DNA from: Rectinema sp003452735
GTDB lineage: Bacteria; Spirochaetota; Spirochaetia; Treponematales; Rectinemataceae
DNA length: 13,022 nt
Direction of reading: 5' to 3'
Assembly (NCBI GenBank): GCA_035415815.1
Contig: DAOOGR010000047.1
Coordinates: 1-13,022 of the forward strand
Shown here: piece after piece, positions 1 to 6,096 of the stretch
How positions within the stretch are numbered: the stretch's first letter is position 1
Layout of the letters: the number at the start of each line of letters is the position of its first letter
Program-made: the position numbers and the translations under genes
Notes under the pieces: model-generated
What the model was told of the DNA's origin: nothing
Databases searched by the model: none
The model's input: only the letters and a program-made list of their open reading frames with translations

Positions 1-599
1 AAAAGCGCAGAAAAACTATACTCTATCGATCATTAGTCTTTGAAAAGGCTGCCCTCGAACGCTCCTTCTCAGAGCTTCTAGATCAGTTATATAGGGAACG
101 CTGTAGTGCTTACTCTTCACCGCTAATCCTCATCACAGATGAAAAGTGTGAATATGCTCGAGCGCTCAAACTACACCCTAGTCGCTTCTCTATACATCAT
201 CTCACCGTAAATTCCAAAGTCCCACGTACCTTCCAGAATCCTCTCTTTGCCTCAAACTATCTCGACAGAGAGCTTAGAAAGGATCTTGCTGATCATCGTC
301 GCGAAACAGTTTGTTTTCCGAGAAATGTTGCGAATATGCTGAATCGCCTTGTCGTATACTTAGGCTGGCATAATTATGAAAAACCTTACAGGATTGGAAG
401 GGATATCGTTCTAACGCATGCGGAAGTAGCTGGTATTGAAAGAGAAGCGATTTGTAAGGCTAGAGAGAAGCAGTTCCAAGAACGCGCTTTTCTAAGCAGA
501 GCAGGATTATCGCTTCTTGAAAAAAAGCTATGGCTTAGAAGTTTCCCAACTCCCCTTAAGAGAAAAGCGGAGTATGTACCTGCTTATGCTTATGCATGA
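1..599 (+). CDS. Probable DDE transposase, C-terminal part (5' end outside window)
   Basis: The frame is open from base 3 to the TGA at 597-599, giving 198 residues with no start required, so the gene begins before the window. In this fragment Asp46 (context LILITDEK) and Glu101 (context HRRETVCFPRN) sit where the second Asp and the final Glu of a DDE transposase catalytic triad would be expected. The segment HHLTVNSKVPRT...NPLF...YLDRELRKDL...RRET, followed by W-H-N-Y and a basic tail, resembles IS1/ISNCY-type transposases as I remember them. The first Asp would lie upstream. No terminal inverted repeat could be identified after the stop because the left end of the element is not visible. 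It could instead be a degenerate remnant. The family assignment is from memory of motifs, not a search. Confidence 0.55.
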   Translation, partial: KRRKTILYRSLVFEKAALERSFSELLDQLYRERCSAYSSPLILITDEKCEYARALKLHPSRFSIHHLTVNSKVPRTFQNPLFASNYLDRELRKDLADHRRETVCFPRNVANMLNRLVVYLGWHNYEKPYRIGRDIVLTHAEVAGIEREAICKAREKQFQERAFLSRAGLSLLEKKLWLRSFPTPLKRKAEYVPAYAYA

Positions 600-672
600 G
601 ATACTCTACTACCAAATCTCTAAAGCCATTTACACAAGGTTCGTAGCAGTATTGATTTCTTTACGAAGCCAC

Positions 673-701
673 TTGACATATTTATGCAATCGGAGTAAAA
701 A
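673..701 (+). promoter_or_regulatory. Candidate sigma-70 promoter for the Asn leader
   Basis: A perfect -35 TTGACA (673-678) is followed, after 17 bases, by TAAAAA (696-701), which matches the -10 consensus at 4 of 6 positions. It lies immediately before the Asn-rich leader frame. Transcription would begin at about 707-709, essentially at the leader ATG (708). The leader would then be translated from a leaderless or nearly leaderless message, and the GGAG at 692-695 would be untranscribed. If the leader uses that GGAG, the true promoter must lie further upstream, where I see only weak matches. Confidence 0.45.
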
Positions 702-707
702 ATATTC

Positions 708-794
708 ATGGCGCGAGCAATATTCTGCAATAATGGCAACTCCCTCAATAATAATAATCGCATACTTGGAGCGGGGCCGGAGCCGAATATATAG
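708..794 (+). CDS. Asn-rich leader peptide of an attenuator (28 aa)
   Basis: ATG at 708 opens a 28-codon frame ending in TAG at 792-794. Eight of its 28 residues are Asn. Residues 8-17 read N-N-G-N-S-L-N-N-N-N, with four consecutive AAT codons at 747-758. A weak Shine-Dalgarno, GGAG (692-695), lies 12 bases before the ATG. The frame is followed 23 bases later by a rho-independent terminator and then by an AsnRS-like, probable asparagine synthetase gene. This is the logic of trp/his-type leader peptides: translation of a codon run for the pathway end product reports the level of charged tRNA. I infer that scarcity of Asn-tRNA stalls the ribosome on the AAT run and permits read-through. The peptide itself probably has no function. 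Confidence 0.75.
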   Translation: MARAIFCNNGNSLNNNNRILGAGPEPNI

Positions 795-828
795 GCGCAT
801 TGAAGCGCGAAAACTGAAGCCGGTCCCG
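772..828 (+). promoter_or_regulatory. Predicted antiterminator pairing
   Basis: Bases 772-780 (CGGGGCCGG) pair over nine positions, with one G-U, with 820-828 (CCGGTCCCG). The second segment is the 5' arm of the terminator, so the two structures exclude each other. A ribosome stalled on the AAT codons (747-758) would reach roughly base 760-770 and leave 772-780 free, favouring antitermination. A ribosome that reaches the stop at 792-794 would cover at least part of 772-780 and allow the terminator. A small GCGC/GCGC hairpin (795-808) lies in the loop. The pairings are read directly from the sequence; the footprint logic is established for other attenuators. Confidence 0.7.
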
Positions 829-850
829 TTTTCGGGGCTGGCTTTTTTTT
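818..850 (+). terminator. Rho-independent terminator of the Asn attenuator
   Basis: An 11-base stem, AGCCGGTCCCG (818-828) with CGGGGCTGGCT (833-843), closes a TTTT loop with two G-U pairs. It runs straight into eight T (843-850). It is strong by inspection and lies 169 bases before the downstream ATG. It is therefore either an attenuator in the leader of that gene or, less likely, the end of the transposase transcript 220 bases upstream. Its overlap with the alternative pairing and its position after the Asn-rich leader frame favour attenuation. Confidence 0.85.
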
Positions 851-891
851 ACGCTGCATATTGCGCTAGTTTTTCCGAAACTGGAGGTGCA

Positions 892-978
892 GGGGATGGC
901 GGAGAGTTTCTGTTTCCCCGGTGGTAATGGGATTTCGAGTATTAAACCAGTATGCCGCAATGAACGTCGTTCCTGCGG
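892..978 (+). other. Leader segment with two hairpins between attenuator and gene
   Basis: After the terminator, the untranslated region before the gene contains GGGGA (892-896) with TCCCC (915-919). It also contains CCGCA-AT-GAAC-GTC-GTTC-C-TGCGG (955-978), a nine-pair interrupted hairpin. Neither is followed by a T run. They might affect mRNA stability or initiation. I recognise no riboswitch or T-box signature in the segment. Confidence 0.35.
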
Positions 979-1006
979 TTCTGGCACTCTCGAAGAATCT
1001 CTCCAC

Positions 1007-1012
1007 AGGGAG
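1007..1012 (+). promoter_or_regulatory. Ribosome binding site fixing the start at 1020
   Basis: AGGGAG lies seven bases before ATG 1020. Earlier in-frame starts, including 921, have no comparable site, and the sequence between them encodes nothing resembling the family. Confidence 0.75.
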
Positions 1013-1019
1013 AAAAATC

Positions 1020-2264
1020 ATGAAATCATTTGCTTCAGTAGATGCCACCAGCACCTCAATTGGTGGCGTATTGGAACGTTTTCAAGCTTCTCTTGGCAAT
1101 AGAGAACTCTCATTTAGTGAGTTTTTATCCGATGCTTATGTACAAAAGTGGAAGGGAGAGCAACTTGCCCATGCATTAAAAGTGAGAACAGCTCTTGTGT
1201 TGGGACTTCAGGAGTTTCTAGTTTCCAGAGGGATTCTCAACATAGATAGGGTATCGCTCTCGCCCGTAACAGATCCTCTATGCCAAGATGTCGAGCATGT
1301 CCCCATAATTCTCTATCAAGATACGCCTTATAGGACTACACATTCTATGATCTATTCCAAGATGCTTGCTTGTCTAAATCCATATATAGAAGGAATATAC
1401 GTAGACTCGCCGAATATTCGTCTCGAATTGCCCTCGCTGAATTCAAGGCATAAATACCTTATTGATTTTTCTCAAATGGATATCGAATTCAAACGAGCAC
1501 ACAAGCTTAGCGAGGACGACTATTTCGATAGGCCAAAAGAGACGGCTGAGATTTTATCTAAAGAACTAGATCGGGCGCTCGATTTTTTCGAGGATTTGAT
1601 TATTTATAGTACAAAAAAAATTTTAGTGCTGGCTGCGGAGAGTTTGGAAGCACTAGGAGTCAAGCTCACTGTTCCATCGAAGCCATTTCCAAGATTCTAT
1701 AGCGATGAAATCGAGGTACAGAATGGATGCAGCCTTGAAGAGCAGCTTGGGCAGAAAGCCAAGACACAATTTTTCTGGGTACTAGGGCTTTTGCGAGAGA
1801 ACTACGATCTTGTGTATCCCTATCTATCTCGAGATGGAAGAAGGCCTTCGAAGAAGGAGATCTCTCCAAGGCAAGTCTTCAATTATGACTTATGTGCAGC
1901 GCCCCTTTATAGAGATGGGAGCCTTGGGCATGCATATGAAATCCTCTCTGGCGGCTTGCGGGAATGGGTCTACGAAGCGATTGTTGAGCGCCTTCTAGAT
2001 AATGCCGTTCTGAGGGAGTCACCACGCTTCGATCGATACGGAAATCTCGAAAATATGGCCGCGTTAGATGGCTATGGCCCATTTCTGAGCATTGCTCACA
2101 TGAGAGATTCGCAAGACCAGAGATTCTTTCCGCAGGTTTGCGGTGGAGGGCTTGGCATCGAGCGCACATTATTCGCGCTTCTCCAGGGGCCATTCATTAA
2201 GGATATAGACGAGGTTACTTGTTTTGGCAAAAATCCGGATAAAACATTGCCTTTTCTATTCTAG
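1020..2264 (+). CDS. AsnRS-like class II synthetase paralog, probable asparagine synthetase
   Basis: The product is a 414-residue class II aminoacyl-tRNA-synthetase catalytic core of the Asn/Asp group. A motif-1-like helix is near residues 55-75. Motif 2 is PNIRLE (131-136; Arg134), followed by S-R-H (142-144) and DFSQMDIE, matching the RHL.EF..lE.E block of AsnRS. Motif 3 is GGGLGIERTLFALL (375-388; Arg382). Only about 50 residues precede motif 1, so the usual N-terminal OB-fold anticodon-binding domain is absent. That makes a normal tRNA ligase unlikely. A known precedent is the archaeal AsnRS-derived asparagine synthetase, which makes Asn from Asp and ATP by amidation of aspartyl-adenylate. 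The Asn-rich attenuator upstream independently points to asparagine synthesis. The central insertion (residues about 160-280) makes it longer than the archaeal enzymes. Function is inferred; an alternative is an amino-acid ligase of other specificity. The start is chosen on the AGGGAG site. Confidence 0.7.
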   Translation: MKSFASVDATSTSIGGVLERFQASLGNRELSFSEFLSDAYVQKWKGEQLAHALKVRTALVLGLQEFLVSRGILNIDRVSLSPVTDPLCQDVEHVPIILYQDTPYRTTHSMIYSKMLACLNPYIEGIYVDSPNIRLELPSLNSRHKYLIDFSQMDIEFKRAHKLSEDDYFDRPKETAEILSKELDRALDFFEDLIIYSTKKILVLAAESLEALGVKLTVPSKPFPRFYSDEIEVQNGCSLEEQLGQKAKTQFFWVLGLLRENYDLVYPYLSRDGRRPSKKEISPRQVFNYDLCAAPLYRDGSLGHAYEILSGGLREWVYEAIVERLLDNAVLRESPRFDRYGNLENMAALDGYGPFLSIAHMRDSQDQRFFPQVCGGGLGIERTLFALLQGPFIKDIDEVTCFGKNPDKTLPFLF

Positions 2265-2362
2265 GGAAGGCTTGTTGGGTACAGAGAAAACTTGTAGGGC
2301 TAATTCCAGCAAATGGCTCTAGCAAAAAGTTGCGCCTTCGGTTTTTTATGTCGCTTTAAAGG

Positions 2363-3649
2363 TCAATTATTCGATAACCTAATAATTCCATGGGCGGCTC
2401 TCATCCCCGAAGCCCAAGCCGAGGTAATCCCTCGGCTTGTCCCCGCACCATCGCCTATAAAATAGATTCCCGGCAACACTTGGAAGTTCTCATCGATAAA
2501 AACTGGGCGGTTCGCATACAGTTTGATCTCTGGATAGTACATGATCGTCGATGGATGCATAACGCCAGGCACAATTGTATCTAGCAATTTCATCGCGTTC
2601 CAAATCGCGCGCATTGTCTTTGCCGGAATGCAGAGGCTTATATCTCCTGGCGTGCAGGATGGAAGAGAAGGGTTGAAGTTATAGAGATCGCCAGTAAAAG
2701 AGTTGGCAAATGATCGCTTTCCAAGCCTAAAATCGCCTATGCGTTGCATTATCGGTCTTCCGCCTCCAAGCAATGCAGCCAAGTGTCCTAACATCTGCGC
2801 ATAATCTTGTCCGGAAGCTAGTGGCTGCGTCAATGTTATAGTTTTTAGAATTGCAAAGTTTACAAGGCCATTTGGTGGTCGCTCATGAGACCACGCATGG
2901 CCATTGATAGAGTACCAATAACCTTGTTTTTCATCGCCATAGCGTTCCTGCACCACATAGGCTGCTCGAGAATTGGTACAGAAAGTACGCGTTTTCTTGG
3001 GGAAAAGGAATTTAGGATCATAATAATCGCTCACTATTGGGTAGTGTTCTTCTGTTGTTTCGATCCGGACGCCTATATCGACCACATTGTCGCGATATTT
3101 GATTCCAAGTTCTTCCATAAGCCTTTGGAGAAATGCAAAACCACCACGGCCAGGTGCTACTATTAAAGAGTCATATTGCAGCTCGCGTTTATCTGTTATT
3201 AGAACCCTGGATCGAGGCTCGACTCTAAGCATCTCCTCTCCAAAGCTGAAAGCTGCACCGAGCTCTTTGAGCCTTGCTGTAAGATCCTTGATTAGCTTAA
3301 AACCACCATCGGTGCCCAGGTGCGACTGGCGCACATCGAGCAATTGAACCCCTATTTTCTCTGCCCGTTTCCTATAGATTTCTATGTTGCGCTTTTCCAT
3401 GAAATGTGGCTCGAGAAAGGCTTCGACGCGCTCAAGGTAATGTTTGCCAGTAGCCTCATCCCAACACTCCAGGGGAAAACCTATAGGCCAAGTAAAATTC
3501 ATCTTGCAATCGTTTCTAAGCCCGCCCGAGGATACCCGTTGTTTGTCGATTAGGAGAATATTGAACGATGGTCTCGATTCTAGAAGCTCGAATGCGGCAC
3601 CAAGTCCAGCTGGGCCTGTACCCACAATCACGACATCATAGCTTTCCAT
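2363..3649 (-). CDS. FAD-dependent dehydrogenase (COG2509-like)
   Basis: This 428-residue soluble flavoprotein starts with a dinucleotide-binding fold: YDVVIVGTGPAGLGAA, with GxGxxG at residues 10-15 and an acidic end to the second strand (LLIDK). LIVAPGRGG in the middle corresponds to the second nucleotide-contacting strand. GIYFIGDGAGTSRGITSAWASG (about 394-415, written here with GDGAG at 399-403) is the C-terminal FAD-contacting motif. The whole fits the uncharacterised FAD-dependent dehydrogenase group COG2509, whose substrate is unknown to me. The chosen ATG at 3649 has GAGGAG eight bases upstream; an upstream in-frame ATG at 3697 would add 16 charged residues without such a site. The gene converges on the AsnRS-like gene (98 bases between stops) and diverges from livK. 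Nothing ties it to nitrogen metabolism beyond proximity. Confidence 0.7.
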   Translation of the reverse strand: MESYDVVIVGTGPAGLGAAFELLESRPSFNILLIDKQRVSSGGLRNDCKMNFTWPIGFPLECWDEATGKHYLERVEAFLEPHFMEKRNIEIYRKRAEKIGVQLLDVRQSHLGTDGGFKLIKDLTARLKELGAAFSFGEEMLRVEPRSRVLITDKRELQYDSLIVAPGRGGFAFLQRLMEELGIKYRDNVVDIGVRIETTEEHYPIVSDYYDPKFLFPKKTRTFCTNSRAAYVVQERYGDEKQGYWYSINGHAWSHERPPNGLVNFAILKTITLTQPLASGQDYAQMLGHLAALLGGGRPIMQRIGDFRLGKRSFANSFTGDLYNFNPSLPSCTPGDISLCIPAKTMRAIWNAMKLLDTIVPGVMHPSTIMYYPEIKLYANRPVFIDENFQVLPGIYFIGDGAGTSRGITSAWASGMRAAHGIIRLSNN

Positions 3650-3657
3650 GCGTTTTT

Positions 3658-3663
3658 CTCCTC
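3658..3663 (-). promoter_or_regulatory. Ribosome binding site fixing the start at 3649
   Basis: The minus strand reads GAGGAG eight bases before ATG 3649. This places the flavin-binding strand five residues after the start, as is usual, and argues against the longer frame from 3697. Confidence 0.7.
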
Positions 3664-3815
3664 GGCCTATTAAATCATTTCGCTCATTTCTGCGCAATGC
3701 GAAGACAAGAACAGATTGGATGCATCGAGATTTTGAAGCGATATGTGCGTGGTTCTAAATACCATTTATTGCTTCAATATTATTCATTAAATCTCCTAAA
3801 TAGTGTAAAATATAT

Positions 3816-3844
3816 TTGACAGAACGCCTCCGGCGTTCTACCAT
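3816..3844 (+). promoter_or_regulatory. Candidate sigma-70 promoter of the liv operon
   Basis: TTGACA (3816-3821) and TACCAT (3839-3844, 4 of 6 matches) are 17 bases apart, 51 bases before the livK ATG. A second -10-like hexamer, GATAAT (3846-3851), is too far from the -35 to pair with it. The spacer is almost completely filled by a perfect palindrome, described separately. Confidence 0.5.
3821..3839. promoter_or_regulatory. Palindromic operator candidate in the liv promoter spacer
   Basis: AGAACGCCTCCGGCGTTCT has perfect 8-base arms around TCC. It spans from the last base of the -35 hexamer to the first base of the -10 hexamer. A dimeric regulator bound here would block RNA polymerase, or would re-phase the two hexamers as MerR-type activators do. 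It could alternatively be a dispersed genomic palindrome or a 5' UTR hairpin if transcription starts upstream. Confidence 0.5.
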
Positions 3845-3882
3845 TGATAATGTCCCATCAGTATTTGAAATGGACATACAAG

Positions 3883-3890
3883 AAGGAGGT
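3883..3890 (+). promoter_or_regulatory. Strong ribosome binding site of livK
   Basis: AAGGAGGT is a full anti-Shine-Dalgarno match four bases before ATG 3895. It fixes the start at a typical lipoprotein signal peptide rather than at the in-frame ATG 17 codons upstream (3844). Confidence 0.85.
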
Positions 3891-3894
3891 AATC

Positions 3895-5046
3895 ATGAAG
3901 AGAATTGTGAGGATTGGGCTATTAACCATTGGAGTCGCTCTGCTCATCGTAGCTTGTGGGCCAGGTGCTCCTAAAACTGTAAAGTTTGGCGTGTTCGAGC
4001 CACTGACTGGCGCAAATGCTGGTGGCGGCGCACTCGAAGTCGAAGGTATCAAGCTCGCAAATGAGCTCTATCCAACTGTAAAGATTGGCGACAAAGAATA
4101 TAAGATCGAGCTTGTAATTGCTGATAATAAGTCCGACAAAGTCGAGGCGGCCAATGCTGCACAGAGGCTAGTCGACAAGGACAAAGTCAATATTGTGCTT
4201 GGATCTTGGGGTTCTTCGCTCTCCATGGCTGCTGGTCCCATCGTCAAGAATGCCAAAGTCTCGGCAATAGGTCTATCTTGCACCAACCCATTGGTTACAA
4301 AGGGCAATGAATACTACTTCCGCGTCTGCTTTATCGATCCATTCCAGGGCACGGTCATGGCTAATTATGCGTACAATACTTTGGGTGCCAAGAAAGCCGT
4401 AATAATTCGCGAAGTTTCGAACGATTACTCTGTTGGTCTTGCAAAATTCTTTGAAGATGCATTCAAACAGTTGACAGGCGATGAGAATGCAATCCTTGCT
4501 GAATTGAACTACAACACGGGCGACACCGATTTTTCCGCCCAACTTACCGAGATCAAGAAGCATAAGCCCGATGTTATCTTTGCACCAGGCAACTACACTG
4601 AAAGCGCTCTTATCATTAAGCAAGGCAAGGAGCTCGGTATAAAGACCCCATTCTTGGGCGGAGATACATGGGAGACTCCAGAATTTATCGATGTCGGTAA
4701 ACAAGCTGTCGAAGGCGTCGTGTTCTCTACATTCTTTGCAACCGAGACGCCTATCACGGAAACATCCAAAGTATTCCTCGATGAGTATCGCAAGAAATAC
4801 AATAAAGAGCCTGCGGCAGTCACCGCACTTGGCTTCGATGGCTATTTGGTAGCACGCGATGCACTCCAGCGCGCTGGCAGCCTCGACAAGGAAAAGGTTC
4901 GCGCAGCAATAGCAGCTACAAAGGAATTCCCGGGCGCAACCGGAATGATTACTCTAAACGAGGATGGCGATGCCGTGAAGAGCGCGGTGATCAAGACCAT
5001 CAAAGATGGCAAATTTACCTATATGGCTACGGTCGAGCCATACTGA
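3895..5046 (+). CDS. livK: Branched-chain amino-acid ABC transporter substrate-binding lipoprotein
   Basis: The 383-residue precursor has a basic start (MKRIVRIG), a hydrophobic core and the lipobox I-V-A-C with Cys21. It would therefore be cleaved by signal peptidase II and anchored as a periplasmic lipoprotein. The mature part is a type I periplasmic binding protein of the Leu/Ile/Val family (Peripla_BP_6). Typical pieces are VKFGVFEPLTGANAGGG at the N-lobe, the KVNIVLGSWGSSLSMA loop that normally contacts the ligand backbone, IKKHKPDVIFAPG and VTALGFDGYLVARDAL near the C terminus. It delivers ligand to LivH/LivM. The actual substrate (Leu/Ile/Val or another amino acid or amide) cannot be read from sequence. 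It is first in a five-gene operon and is separated from livH by two hairpins, which could raise its level above the membrane components. Confidence 0.9.
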   Translation: MKRIVRIGLLTIGVALLIVACGPGAPKTVKFGVFEPLTGANAGGGALEVEGIKLANELYPTVKIGDKEYKIELVIADNKSDKVEAANAAQRLVDKDKVNIVLGSWGSSLSMAAGPIVKNAKVSAIGLSCTNPLVTKGNEYYFRVCFIDPFQGTVMANYAYNTLGAKKAVIIREVSNDYSVGLAKFFEDAFKQLTGDENAILAELNYNTGDTDFSAQLTEIKKHKPDVIFAPGNYTESALIIKQGKELGIKTPFLGGDTWETPEFIDVGKQAVEGVVFSTFFATETPITETSKVFLDEYRKKYNKEPAAVTALGFDGYLVARDALQRAGSLDKEKVRAAIAATKEFPGATGMITLNEDGDAVKSAVIKTIKDGKFTYMATVEPY

Positions 5047-5077
5047 TAGCCGATAGCCTAGGATTTTAACTGGAGGT

Positions 5078-5111
5078 GGGATGATGGGCGCATAGAAGCG
5101 TCCACCATCCC
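5078..5111 (+). repeat. Stable intercistronic hairpin after livK
   Basis: GGGATGATGGGCGC (5078-5091) pairs with GCGTCCACCATCCC (5098-5111) around a six-base loop. There are 14 positions, with one mismatch and one G-U. No T run follows, so it is more likely a 3' stabiliser against exonucleases than a terminator. It begins 31 bases after the livK stop. Confidence 0.55.
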
Positions 5112-5131
5112 GATATATCATAAGTCAATTG

Positions 5132-5187
5132 AAGGAGCGGAGGTTCATCGAAGAATAAGGTCGAGTGCATCCGCTCCTTTTCTTATA
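5132..5187 (+). terminator. Leaky terminator candidate between livK and livH
   Basis: AAGGAGCGGA (5132-5141) is perfectly complementary to TCCGCTCCTT (5170-5179), with a 28-base loop. It is followed by TTTTCTTATATTT. The long loop weakens it. Partial read-through would give more livK than livHMGF transcript, matching the excess binding protein usual in ABC importers. It ends only a few bases before the livH ribosome binding site. Confidence 0.55.
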
Positions 5188-5200
5188 TTTACGAGGAAGC

Positions 5201-6094
5201 ATGACACTTTCATTATTATTTCAGCATATCGTCAATGCGCTCTCGCTCGGAAGCCTCTATGCACTTCTAGCCATTGGCTACACAATGGTGTATGGAATAT
5301 TGAGGCTCATAAACTTTGCACATGGCGATATTTTCATGGTTGGTGCCTATGTTGCTTTCTATGGGATCACGCTTATGTCTTTGCCATGGTGGGCAGCCTT
5401 GCTTTTTTCGATTGTCTTCACAGCGTTTTTCGGTATTGTCCTCGAGCGAGTAGCTTATAAGCCGCTTAGGGATTCACCGCGAATCTCTATAATGATAAGC
5501 GCAATAGGAGCATCTTTTCTTCTGGAGAGTCTTGCTGTTTTAATTTTTGGAGGAAGACCAAAGGGAATGCCCGTTCCCGATGTGCTCTCGAAGGTCGTCT
5601 ATTTCGGCTCGGTTTCGATGATAACTATCAGCCTGATAATTCCCCTTTTCACTTTTGCGCTTCTGATTGTTCTCCTTTGGATTGTCAATAAGACCAAGAT
5701 CGGCATGGCAATGCGCGCTGTTTCCACAGACATCGAGGCAGCCCGCTTAATGGCAGTCGATGTCAATAAAGTCGTATCTGTTACTTTTGGCATTGGCTCT
5801 CTGCTTGCGGCTTTAGGTGGCATTATGTGGTCATTCAAATATCCTCAGCTGAATCCGCTTATGGGAATGATGCCAGGCCTAAAATGCTTCATTGCCGCAG
5901 TCATAGGTGGTATAGGCAACATTGCAGGCGCAGTGCTGGGTGGATTCTTGCTTGGCATAATCGAAATAATGATGGTTGCATTACTACCGACCCTTTCTGG
6001 TTATAGGGATGCTTTTGCATTTATCTTGCTCATCATCGTCCTATTGATAAAACCCACAGGACTCTTAGGCAAGCGCCAGGCTGAGAAGGTGTGA
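5201..6094 (+). CDS. livH: Branched-chain amino-acid ABC transporter permease LivH
   Basis: This 297-residue inner-membrane protein is hydrophobic throughout. The N-terminal signature SLYALLAIGYTMVYGILRLINFAHGD (about residues 18-43) is characteristic of LivH. The cytoplasmic coupling loop is at about 166-190, where IGMAMRAVSTDIEAA is the EAA-type contact with the ATPases. GLKCFIAAVIGGIGNIAGAVLGG (about 226-248) is the conserved C-terminal block. It pairs with LivM to form the channel. I chose ATG 5201 because GAGGAAG lies just before it (5193-5199); the in-frame start 12 codons upstream would lie inside the terminator hairpin. It is followed two bases later by livM. The length is normal for the family (about 290-310). 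Confidence 0.92.
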   Translation: MTLSLLFQHIVNALSLGSLYALLAIGYTMVYGILRLINFAHGDIFMVGAYVAFYGITLMSLPWWAALLFSIVFTAFFGIVLERVAYKPLRDSPRISIMISAIGASFLLESLAVLIFGGRPKGMPVPDVLSKVVYFGSVSMITISLIIPLFTFALLIVLLWIVNKTKIGMAMRAVSTDIEAARLMAVDVNKVVSVTFGIGSLLAALGGIMWSFKYPQLNPLMGMMPGLKCFIAAVIGGIGNIAGAVLGGFLLGIIEIMMVALLPTLSGYRDAFAFILLIIVLLIKPTGLLGKRQAEKV

Positions 6095-6096
6095 CC

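Noticed and set aside
517..927. 136-residue plus-strand open frame
   Set aside because: It overlaps the transposase end, the Asn leader in another frame and the terminator, and has no recognisable protein features.
980..996. TGGCAC resembling a sigma-54 -24 element upstream of the AsnRS-like gene
   Set aside because: The expected GC at the -12 position (995-996) is GA, so the essential second element is missing.
921..1019. Upstream in-frame start of the AsnRS-like gene adding 33 residues
   Set aside because: There is no ribosome site before it, and the added sequence runs through the 955-978 hairpin. AGGGAG sits seven bases before ATG 1020.
600..1019. T-box riboswitch upstream of the AsnRS-like gene
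   Set aside because: I could not find the conserved T-box sequence that pairs with the tRNA acceptor end; the Asn-rich open frame and switching stems explain the region better.
2299..2323. Hairpin between the convergent AsnRS-like and FAD genes as a bidirectional terminator
   Set aside because: The stem has two internal mismatches and no T run follows in either direction.
3669..3697. Sigma-70 promoter for the FAD-dehydrogenase gene (TTGCGC-17-TTTAAT, minus strand)
   Set aside because: The -35 is poor and transcription would start inside the ribosome binding site at 3658-3663.
4273..4704. 143-residue minus-strand frame inside livK
   Set aside because: It is antisense to a clear binding-protein gene and lacks family features.
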